Numbered from the stretch's first letter, positions 37,101 through 46,872 are shown. The stretch is 64,000 nt of DNA from Parelaphostrongylus tenuis (GCA_019055375.1 JAHQIW010000160.1:1-64000), one strand, 5' to 3'. Notes: generated from the letters alone by a model not told the origin. Numbers and translations are program-made.

Positions 37101-40100
37101 CGAGTCTCCAGTTGGGCGAAGTTATCGAGCTCGTGATATGGGATTATTCCGAGCACATTGTTACGATGCCAGGTAAATTCAAATAATACTAAGCGTTTGA
37201 CAACGATTGAGTCGTTATTAGCTCACATCTCTCTTCCATCTGTCTCTCACTAAATATGTGTTGGAGCGCGCTTCCGTGTAGATCTGGTACTCAACTGATG
37301 AATTTATTTCATTAATCCTAATCTTGTTTCAGATATTCGATGAATATTATAAAATCTACACTTAGCAGTTCCACAATACACTACAGAAAAATTTATATTC
37401 ATTGGCGGTATGCAATGTATAACAAGTTCTCGTAATAGATGCACAAACACTTTTGAAAAGGATTTGCTAAATACATCATTTTTGTTTTTTCATTGAAAAT
37501 AAGCATTAGCGTAGTTTCTACTATCGATGATATACTAAACTTTCTAGTGTTTTTTTGTGCTTATAAAACGAAATCACATACCCGACCAAACCTGTTGAAA
37601 CATTGGTGGCTAACAGCTATCATAGATTATTGAAGAATGAGTGATGGTGCAAATGTACTTCAGTGGTGTAGTGGTTGCACGCGTCCCCAGTATGGATGAA
37701 ATGTGAGACTCCCTTCTGAGGTCGTATTTTTGCTCGCCACTGAATTCTCTTAGGTATATATGAAACTATCGATAGCCAATAATGTGGAGTGCTATGCAAA
37801 AAGATTTGCGTCAGCCGGGATTCGAACTCAGATCTCACTCTTTCCGGGAGCGTATGCTAACCGTTGCACCACCGACGTTCGTTTTGCACAACACTCTTTT
37901 TACGCTACAACGCGTTATCTGTCAGCAGCCAAACGTTCTACGGTCTGGCGCTGCAGCCGCTATCGGCATTGAACACACTTGCGCTAACAGATATTTGGTA
38001 TCTATAATCAAACGGAAATTATTTATTTGACCGTTTCTTGCAGTGGTATGATCTTGCAATATACCCAATAATGAACGTAGGTTGTGCAACGGTTAGCATA
38101 CGCTCTCGGAAAGAGTGAGATCTGGGTTTGAATCCCGGCTGACGCAAGTGTTTTTGCACAGCACTCTACATTATTGGGTATACTGCAAGATCATACCACC
38201 GCAAGAAGCGGTCAAATAAATAAATTCCGATTGGCTATCAATACCCTTATTGAGGTCTCATCAATCGTACTCAATTGAAGTTATATGATGATTTAATCGT
38301 TTACTTACGATTACTTCCAAATTTCACATACTACCACATCGTTATTGTAGCTCGCGACTGGGTCGCGTGAATGATGTGCAATATTTCAACGTAGTTGTCA
38401 AGCGGTTAAATCACTTTGTAATCATAGTTAACATTCTTCTTATAGATTTATTCATCCACGTAGGGGTACACGTGAGATGAGGTAAACGGGTTAGAAGTGG
38501 GTTTAACGGTGTGCAAATTCACCCAATGATGTACAAAATTTTTTCGACAGGCGGAGCTCAAACCAGCATCTCACTTTAACCGAGAACGCGTGCTCTAACC
38601 GGTTGTACTTCTGACGCCCGTTTTGTCCGACAGATGCGTTCTAGTGTAGAAAGAGTGGTAAACAAAACGGACGCCAGTAGTGCAGCGGGTTACAGTACGC
38701 GCTCCCGGATACAGTGATACGTGGGTTTGAGTCCCACCTGGCCCGAGAGCTTTGCACATCGGTCTACATCGCTAGGTATATCTATAACACCGCTGAAAAA
38801 AGTTAAGTAAAAAGGTATGCAGATTGCCTCTTTTTATGGCATCGTTGGGTGCTCATTGATTCATTTCTTACTGCATATCTACAAAGAAAGAGCGGTTGTG
38901 GCGCAGTGGTTAGAGGTGCTCTGCGTCGAACACAATGTCAATAGTACGATCTCGCGCTTGTGGCTCACCAAGCCATCCATCCCTCCGGGATCGGTAAATT
39001 GATACCAGGCTGGTCTCAGACTTTTCTGGGAGGATAAACAACACTGACTCGGTTTAGTGGGAGGCCACCGCGAGTTATTGTAAAGGCCATATATGCATTC
39101 AATCACCTCAAACGAAGATGAAAATTGAAGACGAATGTATGGCTCATCCCTCAGAATTGATTAGTGCCGAAAGCTTCATCCCCTTATCCTTTTATACTTC
39201 AAAAGAACCTTCTAGATTTCACCATAGTCTGTCACCTGCCTTTATCTATCGGAAAGAGCTTTTTTCAAAGAAGTCGGGTAAAATTTCACGGTACCATGGT
39301 AATGGTATGCTCAACTAGTCCCGACTGAGGCTGGAGCGCCACCTGTGCTTCTTTTTGCATGACATCTACGGGTCTTGCATTATGGAGCAAACAGTTAAGC
39401 ACAATATCATACCAACAGTGTGAGATCGGAGTTAACGATGCAATCTGTCACAAAAGAAGCTAGTCCAACCCTCCTCAATCCTCCTCTCTTTTACCGTTTT
39501 ATAAATTGAAAGAGGATGAATATGTTGTTCCACCGATCCCGCCTTCCAAAATCCAACATTCTATATCGTCGGTGAAGAACAGAACGACACCCGGTCCAAT
39601 CAGGGTTAGCCCAGAACATTTGAAGAGCCTGCCGCCAGTTCTCATCAACACCCTGGCTCGACTCTTCACTCGCTACCTGTCAGAATGCAAGGTTCCCATT
39701 CAATGGAGAACCAGCAAGACTTTGCTGTTGTTAAAAAATGGAGACGTTTACGACATAGGCAAATATCGCCCAATCTGCTTGACGTCCGTTCTCTATTATC
39801 TCTTCACTCGAGTCATCCTGAGCAGGATTGACAGAACACTGGACGAAGGCCATGCGAACAAGCCGAGTTCCCAAAAGGATTTAGTACATAGACCACATCC
39901 ACACGATCACAAGACTCATTGAAGTTTCACGAGAGTACGAATACCGCTCTGTCTCACTTCCATCGATTTGAAGAAAGCTTTTGATTCAGTGGAAACAGAA
40001 GCGGATATTGAGGCTCTGGACAACGAGGGCGTCCCTACTCGGTACGTAACGATCCTTCGTGAGCTATATAAAGATTGCACGACCAAAATATCGCCGTTTT

Positions 40101-43100
40101 ACAACAATATCACTATTGGCGTAAAAAGAAAGGTTCGACAAGGCAATACAATTTCGTCAAAACTATTCACTGCCACCTTACAAGACGTCATGCGAACTTT
40201 AGAATGGGACGATATGGGAGTGAAAATTGGCGGTCGACAATTAAACCATCTTCGCTTTGCGGACGATATCGTCCTCATAACACCAAACATCAGCCAAGCG
40301 GAGCGATTGTTGACCGATTTCGATAACGCCTGTGAAAAGATTGGTCTTCAACTAAATCTAGCGAAAACGATGTTCATGAGGAACGGTTGTGTTTTGAATG
40401 CCCCATTCACGCTCAACGGAACGACAATCTCCGAATGCTCCAGTTACATCTATCTAGGTCGCGAAATCAACCTGATGAACGCGACCTAGCTCCAGAGTTG
40501 TGCAGGAGGAAACGAGCGGCTTGTGGAACGTTTGAGAGCATCGAAGATGTAGTGAAGAGGACAAAGAACATTCGACTCCGTGCCCACACCTTTTCCGCCT
40601 CGACTGTTATCCCTGCCCTAACGTATGCAGCAGAAACCTGGTCGCAACGTAAGCAGGATGGAAGATCACTTGGCGTTATCGAACGCGCAGTCGAAAGGTC
40701 GATGCTAGGAGTATCCCGTATCTCGCAAATGAGAGAAATTACCCGAAGCTCCGACCTACGTCATCGATCGAAAAGCAGAGACGCCGTTCTGCACGCCAAG
40801 ATATCGAAAATAAGGTGGGCCGCACACGTGATGCGCTTCAACGACAACCGATGGACGAGAGCCGTTACCGACTGGATTCCTCGGCACGTCAAGCGCTCTA
40901 AAGGAAGACCACTGACCCGTTGGTCCGATTTCTTCACGGAAGCGATAGAAGTAAGGTATGATGCTCAGCGACTGAGCGAGGAGGACCCACTGGGTTACTC
41001 TTCCACGCGATAGGGAAAAATAGAAGTGTTGTTAGTACCCGCTTGAGTCACTCTACGATCAACGGGACGGCAGGTGCTACAGGTTGTACGAAATTTTGAG
41101 TGCGAGGTAATTTTAATGTAAAAAGCAATAAGATTACCACAATTATATGATGATGGGTTATGTAAAAAAATATAAACAGTGGTGCACAGAGCAAAATATC
41201 AGATGGAACATTAGTGAGATAAAGTTTCTGGATGTCCAGATGTATAGCGATCACGATTCCTGTTCTTTTCAGATTCATCATTCTCAGATTTAGCCCTTAA
41301 TTTCCCCGTAGTTTGGGCATCATCGGCTTACAAAGGTGCCAATTTCCCATCAGCTAAATACATCGACATTCGACACTACGAAGCAAATAATCTAGCTTGG
41401 ATCGATACGAAAATCGTTAGTGTTTGCGGTCTTCCAATTATACTAGTCCCGATTATTTATCTCGTAATTTCTGATTATTTCGAAAGACATTTTGGAATAA
41501 ATTTTCAGGCTCAAGAGGTGAAGTTTGCGAACTTTCGCGGAATTATTATAACTGGATGGCAGAGGTGGGCAGGAGTGCTTAATTCTCAATATCTTCTTCT
41601 ATATTTCCTTACGAAGTGATAAAGTATGTATTTTGTAGTCAACGAAGAAGGGAAAAAATTTAACTAAATGAAATCTCCATAGTTGTAATTTTTTTTTCAT
41701 TTTCTATATGGAACAGAACGTATTATTTATGTGTGTAATGCAACTCTCGAATTCTTTGCCCCTTTATTCTATAATAGAATATGCCCCATAATTATATTTG
41801 AGCCACGCATGTCAATGGTCTGTTAAATGGGCTGACTCATACAGAGCCCGATACACGTGTTTCGGTGCTACGATCTCGTCAGTCGAGCAGTTACCATTTT
41901 ATCTTTTTTGCCAATCCTGTGTAGGTTCTCCAGTCCCCACACTAAGAGTTAACGACGACGAACATTTTACACTCTATGTCCAATGAAATTATCACCGAAC
42001 ACAGAGTGTTGTGCACTTGATTGCTCTTGGCTAATATATTTATTATATCATATCTGATAGATATGATACAATAGAATAGTTTTAGTACAGTCGTGTAATA
42101 GTTGATAGTTATCCTGAGGTATATACATTTTCCTGAAAAACACTTTTCCAGCAGCTCTACACTTTTAGTAGTCCTTTATATTGTTCAGCCAGGTAAATGT
42201 CAGAAGAGTCCCCTAAGACTTAGATAATTTTCTTAGCGAAGAGGGAAAGTTCCTTTTACAAATTTATCAATAGACTCAGTCGAAATATCTTAGAAACCAC
42301 TTCGTCCATGATTGCGACAATACGGTTGACTCTTTGAGAACTAGATCCACTTCCTAAACAAAAGGATCGTTTTTTCAAGGACTAGCGATTTTGTGGTGTG
42401 CCACGAGTTGCCATTCTAAGACGCTTTGTAGATACGATCATATGGCAACGATCTGTGAAATTCTGCCTATGGGTACACCGTCGATGGTGTTGAACGTGCA
42501 AATCGCGTTAATGGGAGCGAAAAAGGTGGGTCATTAGAAACACGCTGACTACATCTGGAGAGGTTGAGAATTTTAATCAAGAATTGCTCTTTTCAAGATT
42601 GTGTCTCGGCGCGTTTAATGAAGATTGTTTGCATCTTCAGTTGTATTTTGCTGCTTTTTTTTCTTAACTTCTTTTTCATCGCACTATTGACCCAGATCAT
42701 TTTACATTTTTTAAGTTTTTGCCTTTTCTAGACTCTATAAAATCACTTTTCTTTTATTTTTTAGGATCCTTATGTGGCTCGCCAACGAGCTGCCAAGGTG
42801 CTCGGATGTGTTTATTTTTCTGTGCATAAATTGAATATCATCAGTAATATGTGCAACTTTACTGGCAAGTTCTTTTAGATTTACACCGGTGATAACCACT
42901 TTTCAGACATGTGTATAGCGCAGTAGAGATGTGCGCTGCAATACATACATGATAAGGTGATCACGAGGTTGACGAACAAGTATATTCAACTGAACTGAGG
43001 TCTTGGAGCCATCGCCTTCTCCAAAACCGGACTGATTGGAATCAACAGTCGATTGTCCACAGCTGTTTTTGAGATTGGCGCTAACATAGTAGCACTGAGT

Positions 43101-46100
43101 CGGTTGAACCGTGTTCAATGAAGCACTGCTTATATGAAGCAATTTCACCCGACGGTGCCCTCCTATACAAGTTTGAATACTGATGTCATTAACAATAACT
43201 TGCTCTTCTCCGGGCAATCCAACCAATGATTAAAAACTTGGATATTTGGACGGGCAGGCAGATCTCTCTGCATGTTTTATACAAGCCAAATATGCCTTTA
43301 CTAATGTAAAATGCTGCAGGAGTCGAGTGCTTAGAATATTTTTGAAAGATTATTAGGTCGTTTCTTAGGTTTTGGCACTCGAGCAGTAAACAACAGATTT
43401 ATTAACCAAGAGTGGTTGAGAGTGCATGATTTTGGTGTCGTTCAGTTGCGCATTTTCTCGTGAATATTTTGGTATACAAGTTAGCTATACTCACCTAAGA
43501 TGGCTGTTATAGGAACGAATTGCTCGCTATTCATGCACAAATGGCGTGAGAAGGAGAAAATACTGATGAAGCAGCGCGCAATATCAATGCTTCCTGTAAT
43601 TTACAGGGTTCCTATGCACTTCCCGAGCGCGACTGATTCTCCAGGCCATTTCCTCACCTTTGAAATTCGCTAACCTGCAATAATATCATCGCCACAAGCT
43701 TCATAAATCTTGCACGCCGCTTCACTAGCACTTTCCCCTACGAACCATTCGTGCATGAGCAACAAGTGGATTAATTCCCTTGACAGCTCTATCTCAAAGC
43801 AAGTATTGGCAAGTTGAATACCAAAATGTTCGCAAGAGAATGCGCTGTTGAACGATACCAAAATCATGGAATTTCGATTACTCATAGTACATTTGGTGTT
43901 TATTGTTTTGATGCCAAAATTTATGAAGCGACTCAGTATCAACACAGACTAATTAGTCCGTTAATAACCACCCTTGACATCACTGGATTTTATTTATCCG
44001 TCTACCAATTTTCAAATGTCGTTCGTATTACAATCGCTCACCCATGGAAGTAGTTGAATTCGTGTGTTTGTTCGACTAGAGTTGACGAACTGTCGTCTGT
44101 TCTCGTGAGTGAAGTATAGAAAAGTTCTTGAACAGCGTTCTTTCTGGAGGGTGAGATGCTTCAGTTTTATACGTTTTGACCTCAGACAGTCGATGGCATT
44201 CAAAAATCGACAGGAAGATGTTGCTTTGCGACCATATATGACCTAACGTAGTGCATTCTGTGATTAGTTGGAATAGTGCGATTCGTTTTCGATTTTCTGC
44301 AGAATTTTCTCGACGAGACTAAGCCTTTATGGACGATCTGGAATATTATTGCACAAAAAGTTCTAGGCAGAAAACTGTAATTAGGAAAGATTAGTGGGAA
44401 ATCGGAGAATCAAAAGTAGATGAGAAAATAGCATTGCAATCAGCTATCATTTTGTGGTTAAGAAGTTTTATCAAATGATAACATTACTCTCAAGGTTTGA
44501 GAAATTTGTCACCGCCTATGATAGTTGTTCTCTAGGTTTCACAGCCTACTCGTTATTCCAAGGATCTGCTCAGGATACAATTTCCTACATCAATTCCGAA
44601 CTTGACAGGAACCATCAGCTAATGGGATGGCTATCACCGTATAACATACGACATAATTTCACACAGAACTGGTTCGTATTTGCACTCATTAGCTCCATAA
44701 GTTTTCAGTTGCTCTTATATTGAGAAGTTATCGTCCCTGAAACCTTTTTACGTTTGCCATATCTGAGAAGCGGTTGAGAAATCAAAATATATGGCTAAAA
44801 CAGCGAAAAAGAAATCATCTGTAGGAGTGACAGCGTAGGATGCGAACCACTTTTCATTCTCAGCTAAGAAGCGGGATACTTGTAATTGCGTTAAAAAACC
44901 TAGAAATAACACCTTTGCATAAGAATACCCGAGTATAATTGCGCCAATTCATGCTGGTGAAGACATGAAAGACGAATAAGAATCGATTTCATCTATCACA
45001 GTTACAATTCGCTTTGCCAATGAGTTCCTTGTTGAAGAGAACTGTTTTTGCCACATGATGTCTACATGACATATTCATCAGTAATTACTATATCCAAATT
45101 GTTGTTCAAGTTACCTTAGAAGTCGAGCTGCGGTTTTATTAGACTTAATTTTTGAAAGGGCTTTTATAACTCGAAATAGAATTCTATAGAAAAAAAATCT
45201 TAGAAAATTGTTTTTCGAAAATCTACAGCTCAACCGCTGTAAGAGAAAAACACCAACGATACACTGTTGAACAGCACTATGTTCACCAGAGTAGAATCCA
45301 ACTTGCTGAATCACTTTGCTATTCGACATACGAGTCTTTTTCAAAGAAGAAAATATATATTACTTTCTGTGAGCTCAAGACGTTGCGAGCGATTTTCAAA
45401 GATTTTGCACGTTTTGCTGCTTTTGTCTTAATCAGTAATTAAAAACCGGGAAATAAAAGCATAGAAAATAAAGCTCTCGGCGTTGATCAATCCCTGAGTG
45501 ATGAGCCATGCATTCGTCTTCAATTTTTAACTTCGTTTGAGGTGACTGAATGCATATCTGGCCTTCACAATGACTCGCGGTGGCCTTCTGCTGAACTGAG
45601 TCATTGCTACTTATCCTCCCAGACAGTCTGCGACCAGTCCGGTACCAATTTACCGACTCCGGAGAGATGGATGGCTTGGTGAGCCACGAGCGCGTGATTG
45701 AACCATCGATCTTGTGTGTGACGTAGAGGACATTTGACCACTTCACCACATGCGCTCTTAAACTGGGAAATATTGGTATATAATTTGACCACTGTTTTCG
45801 CATCAGATGCGTTGTGCTTAGTGTAAGGCGGACGTTCAGGTTATGATCTTTGTAACATTACCAAGAATTTTCTACCACAGTGATAATAAGGCATTCACTT
45901 TCACTTTTACTCTCTTTTTCTGTCCCACCTGGTTACAAAAAATCTTTGGTAGGATTGAAGATTATTCCACCACGATGACTTCTACGAACTTATTTGTTTA
46001 GGAACCTTAAGGAACTAAAACCGTTTCTTGAAGTTTTGCTCGAGCAGATTTTACCTATTGATCGAAGCCTTAGGTATGATTTTGGGGAACTTCTTATTGA

Positions 46101-46356
46101 GATGTCTTCAAATGCTTTTTAAGTGTCTTAATTTTTCTGCTATTCCATAAACTTTTTTACATCAATTTTTACTGACATTCACTGAAAATTTGTTTTTGTT
46201 TAGAAAGGAACTCTCGATTTATTCTTCACTAGCACTGTGGATGAGTTTATGTCCACCACAACTTCTCCCGTCATTAATCGGATACAAAGTTATTTAGATG
46301 AAGTTAAACGATTATCACACATACGGGTGTATCCAGCGAGGTCATTTGAGCCTTAG
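25158..46356 (+). CDS. GH20 beta-N-acetylhexosaminidase, nematode hex-2/3/4/5 (HEXD-like) group
   Basis: Role inferred from family: removes terminal GlcNAc/GalNAc, probably from N-glycans in the Golgi. Exons read by phase: 25158-25289, 25383-25463, 32338-32403, 32855-32963, 33748-33859, 34761-34869, 35778-35900, 36489-36616, 37051-37172, 41273-41415, 41509-41564, 42432-42525, 42765 to about 42809 (3' edge unsure), about 44463-44671 (5' edge unsure), 46002-46073, 46204-46356. Residues 12-31 form a membrane anchor. DLKGAPP is at 105-111, then EWEDMFPW and VIPLVQTFGH, and the catalytic Asp-Glu of HIGSDE at 240-241. Later blocks are WHDML, VWASSAYKGA, ITGWQRYDH, GWLSPY and TVDEF. Phases agree exactly through exon 12 (425 codons). 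The join 13-14 is unresolved. In the last exon the frame entered from exon 15 (RKELSIYSS) differs by one from that of TVDEFMS, so there is a frameshift or sequence error. Introns 2, 9, 13 and 14 carry mobile elements. Confidence 0.9.
25668..25745 (+). repeat. tRNA-like unit in hexosaminidase intron 2
   Basis: GTGTAACGTAGTCGTTAGGAG resembles a D-arm/A-box and GCTGGTTTGATCCACGC a B-box/T-arm, about 45 bases apart. The acceptor stem is not convincing. It is probably a tRNA-derived repeat head. Confidence 0.4.
26921..27149 (+). other. GC-rich open segment in hexosaminidase intron 2, unidentified
   Basis: This stretch is richer in GC than its surroundings and open from 26921. It encodes a proline-rich start (EPSPPPPLSDSQQR) and a long acidic part (DAQEEDERVE, DSDNEKHCED), ending at a donor-like AAG|GTGATT at 27149. 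Its phase (1 at the donor) does not fit between exons 2 and 3 of the hexosaminidase, so I did not include it. It could be an alternative exon, a transposon-derived piece or another gene's exon. A second open piece follows at 27201-27404. Confidence 0.3.
27618..29742 (+). mobile_element. RTE-type LINE, internally deleted, with target-site duplication
   Basis: The boundaries are set by the 14-base duplication ATACATGTGGTCTT at 27604-27617 and 29743-29756. The 5' half kilobase is GC-rich and non-coding or weakly coding, with two GTAGCTTGCCAG repeats (27777, 27816). At about 28135 it passes straight into the reverse-transcriptase region; the endonuclease domain that RTE elements carry upstream is absent. 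The 3' end is a short tandem repeat (GGTGATACAGGTGATAC), as in RTE tails. It is inactive and lies in sense orientation in hexosaminidase intron 2. Confidence 0.85.
28139..29734 (+). pseudogene. RTE reverse transcriptase, two frameshifts
   Basis: The region encodes a LINE reverse transcriptase with its C-terminal domain, in three frames. Frame 1 to about 28308 has VPPVLPSKIRHAISSVRN and TPGPDRIRPEHLKNLPP. Frame 2 (28309-28712) has the fingers/palm motifs NYRPICLL, AGFRKGFSTMDHI and FIDLKKAFDSVE. Frame 3 (28713-29734) has VRQGDTISPKLF, the catalytic FADD box at 28913-28924, and the C-terminal block RWAGHVMRFNDNRWTRAV through SKGRPLTRWSDFF, ending at a TGA. Each shift is explained by one lost base relative to the copy at 39483 (near 28309 and 28713). 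No upstream apurinic endonuclease is present. Confidence 0.9.
30300..31265 (+). mobile_element. older, heavily decayed RTE copy
   Basis: Broken frames give pieces in RTE order: PLVSTFVGCEKAYDTVQ (palm motif A region), ASKDFSYK-type fragments, IERCFLKIGRH and ILRTNP. These correspond to the YEKAFDSVE, ERCLL and SSDL parts of the family seen at 55975-57780 rather than to the 28139 copy. There are many stops. It is in hexosaminidase intron 2, sense orientation, and has no visible boundaries. Confidence 0.6.
31328..31680. repeat. foldback element with two tRNA-like arms
   Basis: The left arm has AGAATTGAGTGGTAGATAAAAA and, reversed, a tRNA-like T-arm (CAGACGGGAGTTGGACCCAC). The right arm has GTGTGGTGGTAGCACGCGCC, then GGGTTCAGTTCCCGTCCAAG and the mirror flank TTTCCACTCAATTCCCTTAG. 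The layout is the same as at 33930-34262. It lies in hexosaminidase intron 2. Confidence 0.65.
33410..33482. repeat. AT microsatellite
   Basis: Two runs of (AT/TA)n are separated by CAGCACATATGTGCAT, itself a dyad, in hexosaminidase intron 4. The short frame through it (MCIYIYIYIN...) is an artefact of the repeat. Confidence 0.9.
33930..34262. repeat. foldback element with two tRNA-like arms
   Basis: The left arm (CGTATACACATAAGAGAATTG, GTGGTGAGCAAAGACACGG, then GGGAATCGAACCCGCG) is mirrored by the right arm (CGCGGGTTCGATTCCCGCC, CCGTGTTTTTGCTCACCAC, CAATTCTCTTAGGTATATACG). The right arm contains a 72-base tRNA-like sequence (34143-34214) whose seven-base acceptor stem pairs (GCCTTGG with CTGAGGC), with a five-pair anticodon stem and a canonical GGTTCGATTCC T-loop. 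The D-stem is poor and position 33 is not T, so it is not a working tRNA gene. It lies in hexosaminidase intron 5. Confidence 0.75.
35210..35625. other. open segment in hexosaminidase intron 6, unidentified
   Basis: Overlapping frames are open on both strands (minus 35210-35524, plus 35413-35622), and the region is less AT-rich than the flanks. I recognise neither product. It lies between exons 6 and 7, whose phases join directly (0/0), so it is not needed by the host gene. It is probably an old insertion. Confidence 0.3.
37560..37760 (+). repeat. half foldback unit with tRNA-like core
   Basis: AAACGAAATCACATACCCGACC at 37565 repeats the central spacer of 33930-34262 (AAGCGAAATCGCATACCCGACC at 34056). 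It is followed by a tRNA-like unit (AGTGGTGTAGTGGTTGCACGC) and the right flank TTTTTGCTCGCCACTGAATTC, TCTTAGGTATATATG. The left arm is missing. Confidence 0.65.
37768..37880 (-). repeat. tRNA-like unit, inverted relative to 38074-38145
   Basis: The plus strand carries CCAATAATGTGGAGTGCTATG, CGTCAGCCGGGATTCGAACTC, TCTCACTCTTTCCGGGAGCG and TATGCTAACCGTTGCACCAC. This is the reverse complement, with few changes, of 38080-38175. Read on the minus strand it has a tRNA-like A-box (GGTTAGCATACGC) and B-box (GAGTTCGAATCCC). Confidence 0.75.
38016..38226 (+). mobile_element. 211-bp TIR element around one tRNA-like core
   Basis: The left terminus (38016-38073) and right terminus (38169-38226) are 58-base inverted repeats with about five differences; both contain GGTATGATCTTGCA and CCAATAATG. 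The core (38074-38168) carries GTGCAACGGTTAGCATACGC, like an A-box arm, and GGGTTTGAATCCCGG, a near-ideal B-box/T-arm, followed by TTTTTGCAC. A DNA-transposon-like frame around an internal Pol III promoter-like core is an unusual combination. It lies in hexosaminidase intron 9. Confidence 0.75.
38500..38815. repeat. foldback element with two tRNA-like arms
   Basis: The left part has GATGTACAAAATTTTTTCGAC and then a minus-strand tRNA-like unit (CTCAAACCAGCATCTCAC to CTTCTGACGCCCG). The right part has a plus-strand unit (GGACGCCAGTAGTGCAGCGG, then GTGGGTTTGAGTCCCAC) and a mirror flank (GCTTTGCACATCGGTCTACATC). The two units face each other around ACAGATGCGTTCTAGTGTAG. Confidence 0.65.
38889..39195 (+). 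repeat. tRNA-derived SINE, best-preserved copy
   Basis: The head GTTGTGGCGCAGTGGTTAGAGG is a good tRNA A-box arm. It is followed by the ACGATCTCGCGCTTGTGGCTC region, CATCCATCCCTCCGGGATCGG, ACTCGGTTTAGTGGGAGGCC, ATGCATTCAATCACCTCAAACG and the 3' end CATCCCCTTATCCTTTTA. There is no poly-A tail; the end resembles CCTTAT-type tracts. It lies in hexosaminidase intron 9. Confidence 0.8.
39483..41087 (+). mobile_element. RTE-type LINE, 5'-truncated copy in hexosaminidase intron 9
   Basis: Homology with the copy at 27618-29742 begins near CTCTTTTACCG (39484) and ends near GGCAGGTGCTACAGG (41087). The endonuclease part is also absent here; whether by truncation or because both come from the same deleted parent is unclear. 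I found no certain target-site duplication. It is in sense orientation with the host gene. Confidence 0.85.
39487..41013 (+). pseudogene. RTE reverse transcriptase, multiple frameshifts
   Basis: Frame 1 (39506 to about 39850) carries VPPIPPSKIQHSISSVKN, YRPICLT and RIDRTLDEG. A four-base loss near 39849 shifts it, so the FRKGF motif is garbled. A later frame (39968-40489) has KKAFDSVE, a VRQGNTIS block and the FADD box at 40256-40267. Another shift near 40482 leads into the C-terminal domain, RWAAHVMRFNDNRWTRAV to GRPLTRWSDFF, which stops at 41011-41013. The breaks differ from those of the 28139 copy, so the two decayed independently. Confidence 0.9.
41796..42045 (+). mobile_element. MITE copy, decayed (family of 49005-49390)
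   Basis: The left terminus TTTGAGCCACGCATG, TGGTCTGTTAAATGGGC, AGAGCCCGATACACGTGTTT and TCGTCAGTCGAGCAG matches the family. The internal GACGACGAACATTTTACAC is shared with 23912-24115. Only a decayed right half follows. It lies in hexosaminidase intron 11. Confidence 0.65.
43345..43608 (+). mobile_element. mariner 5' end, plus arm of an inverted pair
   Basis: A terminal-repeat-like TATTAGGTCGTTTCTTAGG is followed by CATGATTTTGGTGTCGTTCAG and a broken transposase start (NELLAIHAQMA, then DEAARNINASC), as in the helix-turn-helix region of mariner transposases. It matches the inverted copy at 43670-43965 block by block. Confidence 0.6.
43670..43965 (-). mobile_element. mariner 5' end, minus arm of an inverted pair
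   Basis: The minus strand is open from 43945 to 43670 and includes SRELIHLLLMHEWFVG, ESASEAACKIYEACGDDI, the pattern of the first helix-turn-helix of a Mos1-like mariner transposase. Upstream blocks (TCCATGATTTTGGTATCG) match the plus arm. The catalytic domain is missing from both arms. The pair sits in hexosaminidase intron 13. Confidence 0.65.
45470..45805 (-). repeat. tRNA-derived SINE, near full length
   Basis: The plus strand shows the 3' block GCGTTGATCAATCCCTGAG, the TTTGAGGTGACTGAATGCAT block, CTCCGGAGAGATGGATGGC and the reversed head CCACTTCACCACATGCGCTC. Beyond it, TTAAACTGGGAAATATTGG is the upstream block also seen at 7510-7540. It lies in hexosaminidase intron 14. Confidence 0.75.
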
Positions 46357-46872
46357 CTCTTTTTTGATAAAAAGTAATTGTAATATCGGCTCAATAAGAT
46401 AGAAAAAGAAAGCAATATTCTTAGATAGATGTTTCAAACGTTTTGCTTACAAATTTCCTTACATATCAAGACATTTTCAATCGTTCACTCTTCCTCTTGA
46501 CTTTTTCCTATTGCTGTTTTTTTGGTTATCGTTGAATATTTTTTCTTTTTCTTGTAATACGACTCGTTCATTAGTCAGGAGCTTGTTTGATTAACTGATG
46601 AAAGATAGGTAATGCTGTACTTCAATTTTGTAGTAAGTATTATGTGATGATTGTAAACGTCATAAGGAAAATCATCCAAAATTCAAATGAGAACTTTAAT
46701 TTTTCCAGCAACGTTATATCTGTGGTCATTGAGATGCCATACAAAGTTATTAAAATGTTCACAGAGCTTTAATCAAACATAAGAATTGAATTATCTTTCA
46801 GCTATTAAAAATGGCATCATTAATATATGTGAATCATATGGACTTCTCTCGTTTAGTCGAAGAGAGGTCCGT
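46357..46872. other. 3' flank of the hexosaminidase gene
   Basis: AT-rich and without coding signal. A variant poly-A signal AATAAG lies near 46393, about 40 bases after the stop codon; a classical AATAAA is not present near it. Confidence 0.35.

Noticed and set aside
38889..39195. tRNA gene from the GTGGCGCAGTGGTTAG motif
   Set aside because: The motif is the A-box of the SINE head. No anticodon or acceptor stem can be paired, and the same unit recurs with a conserved 3' body.
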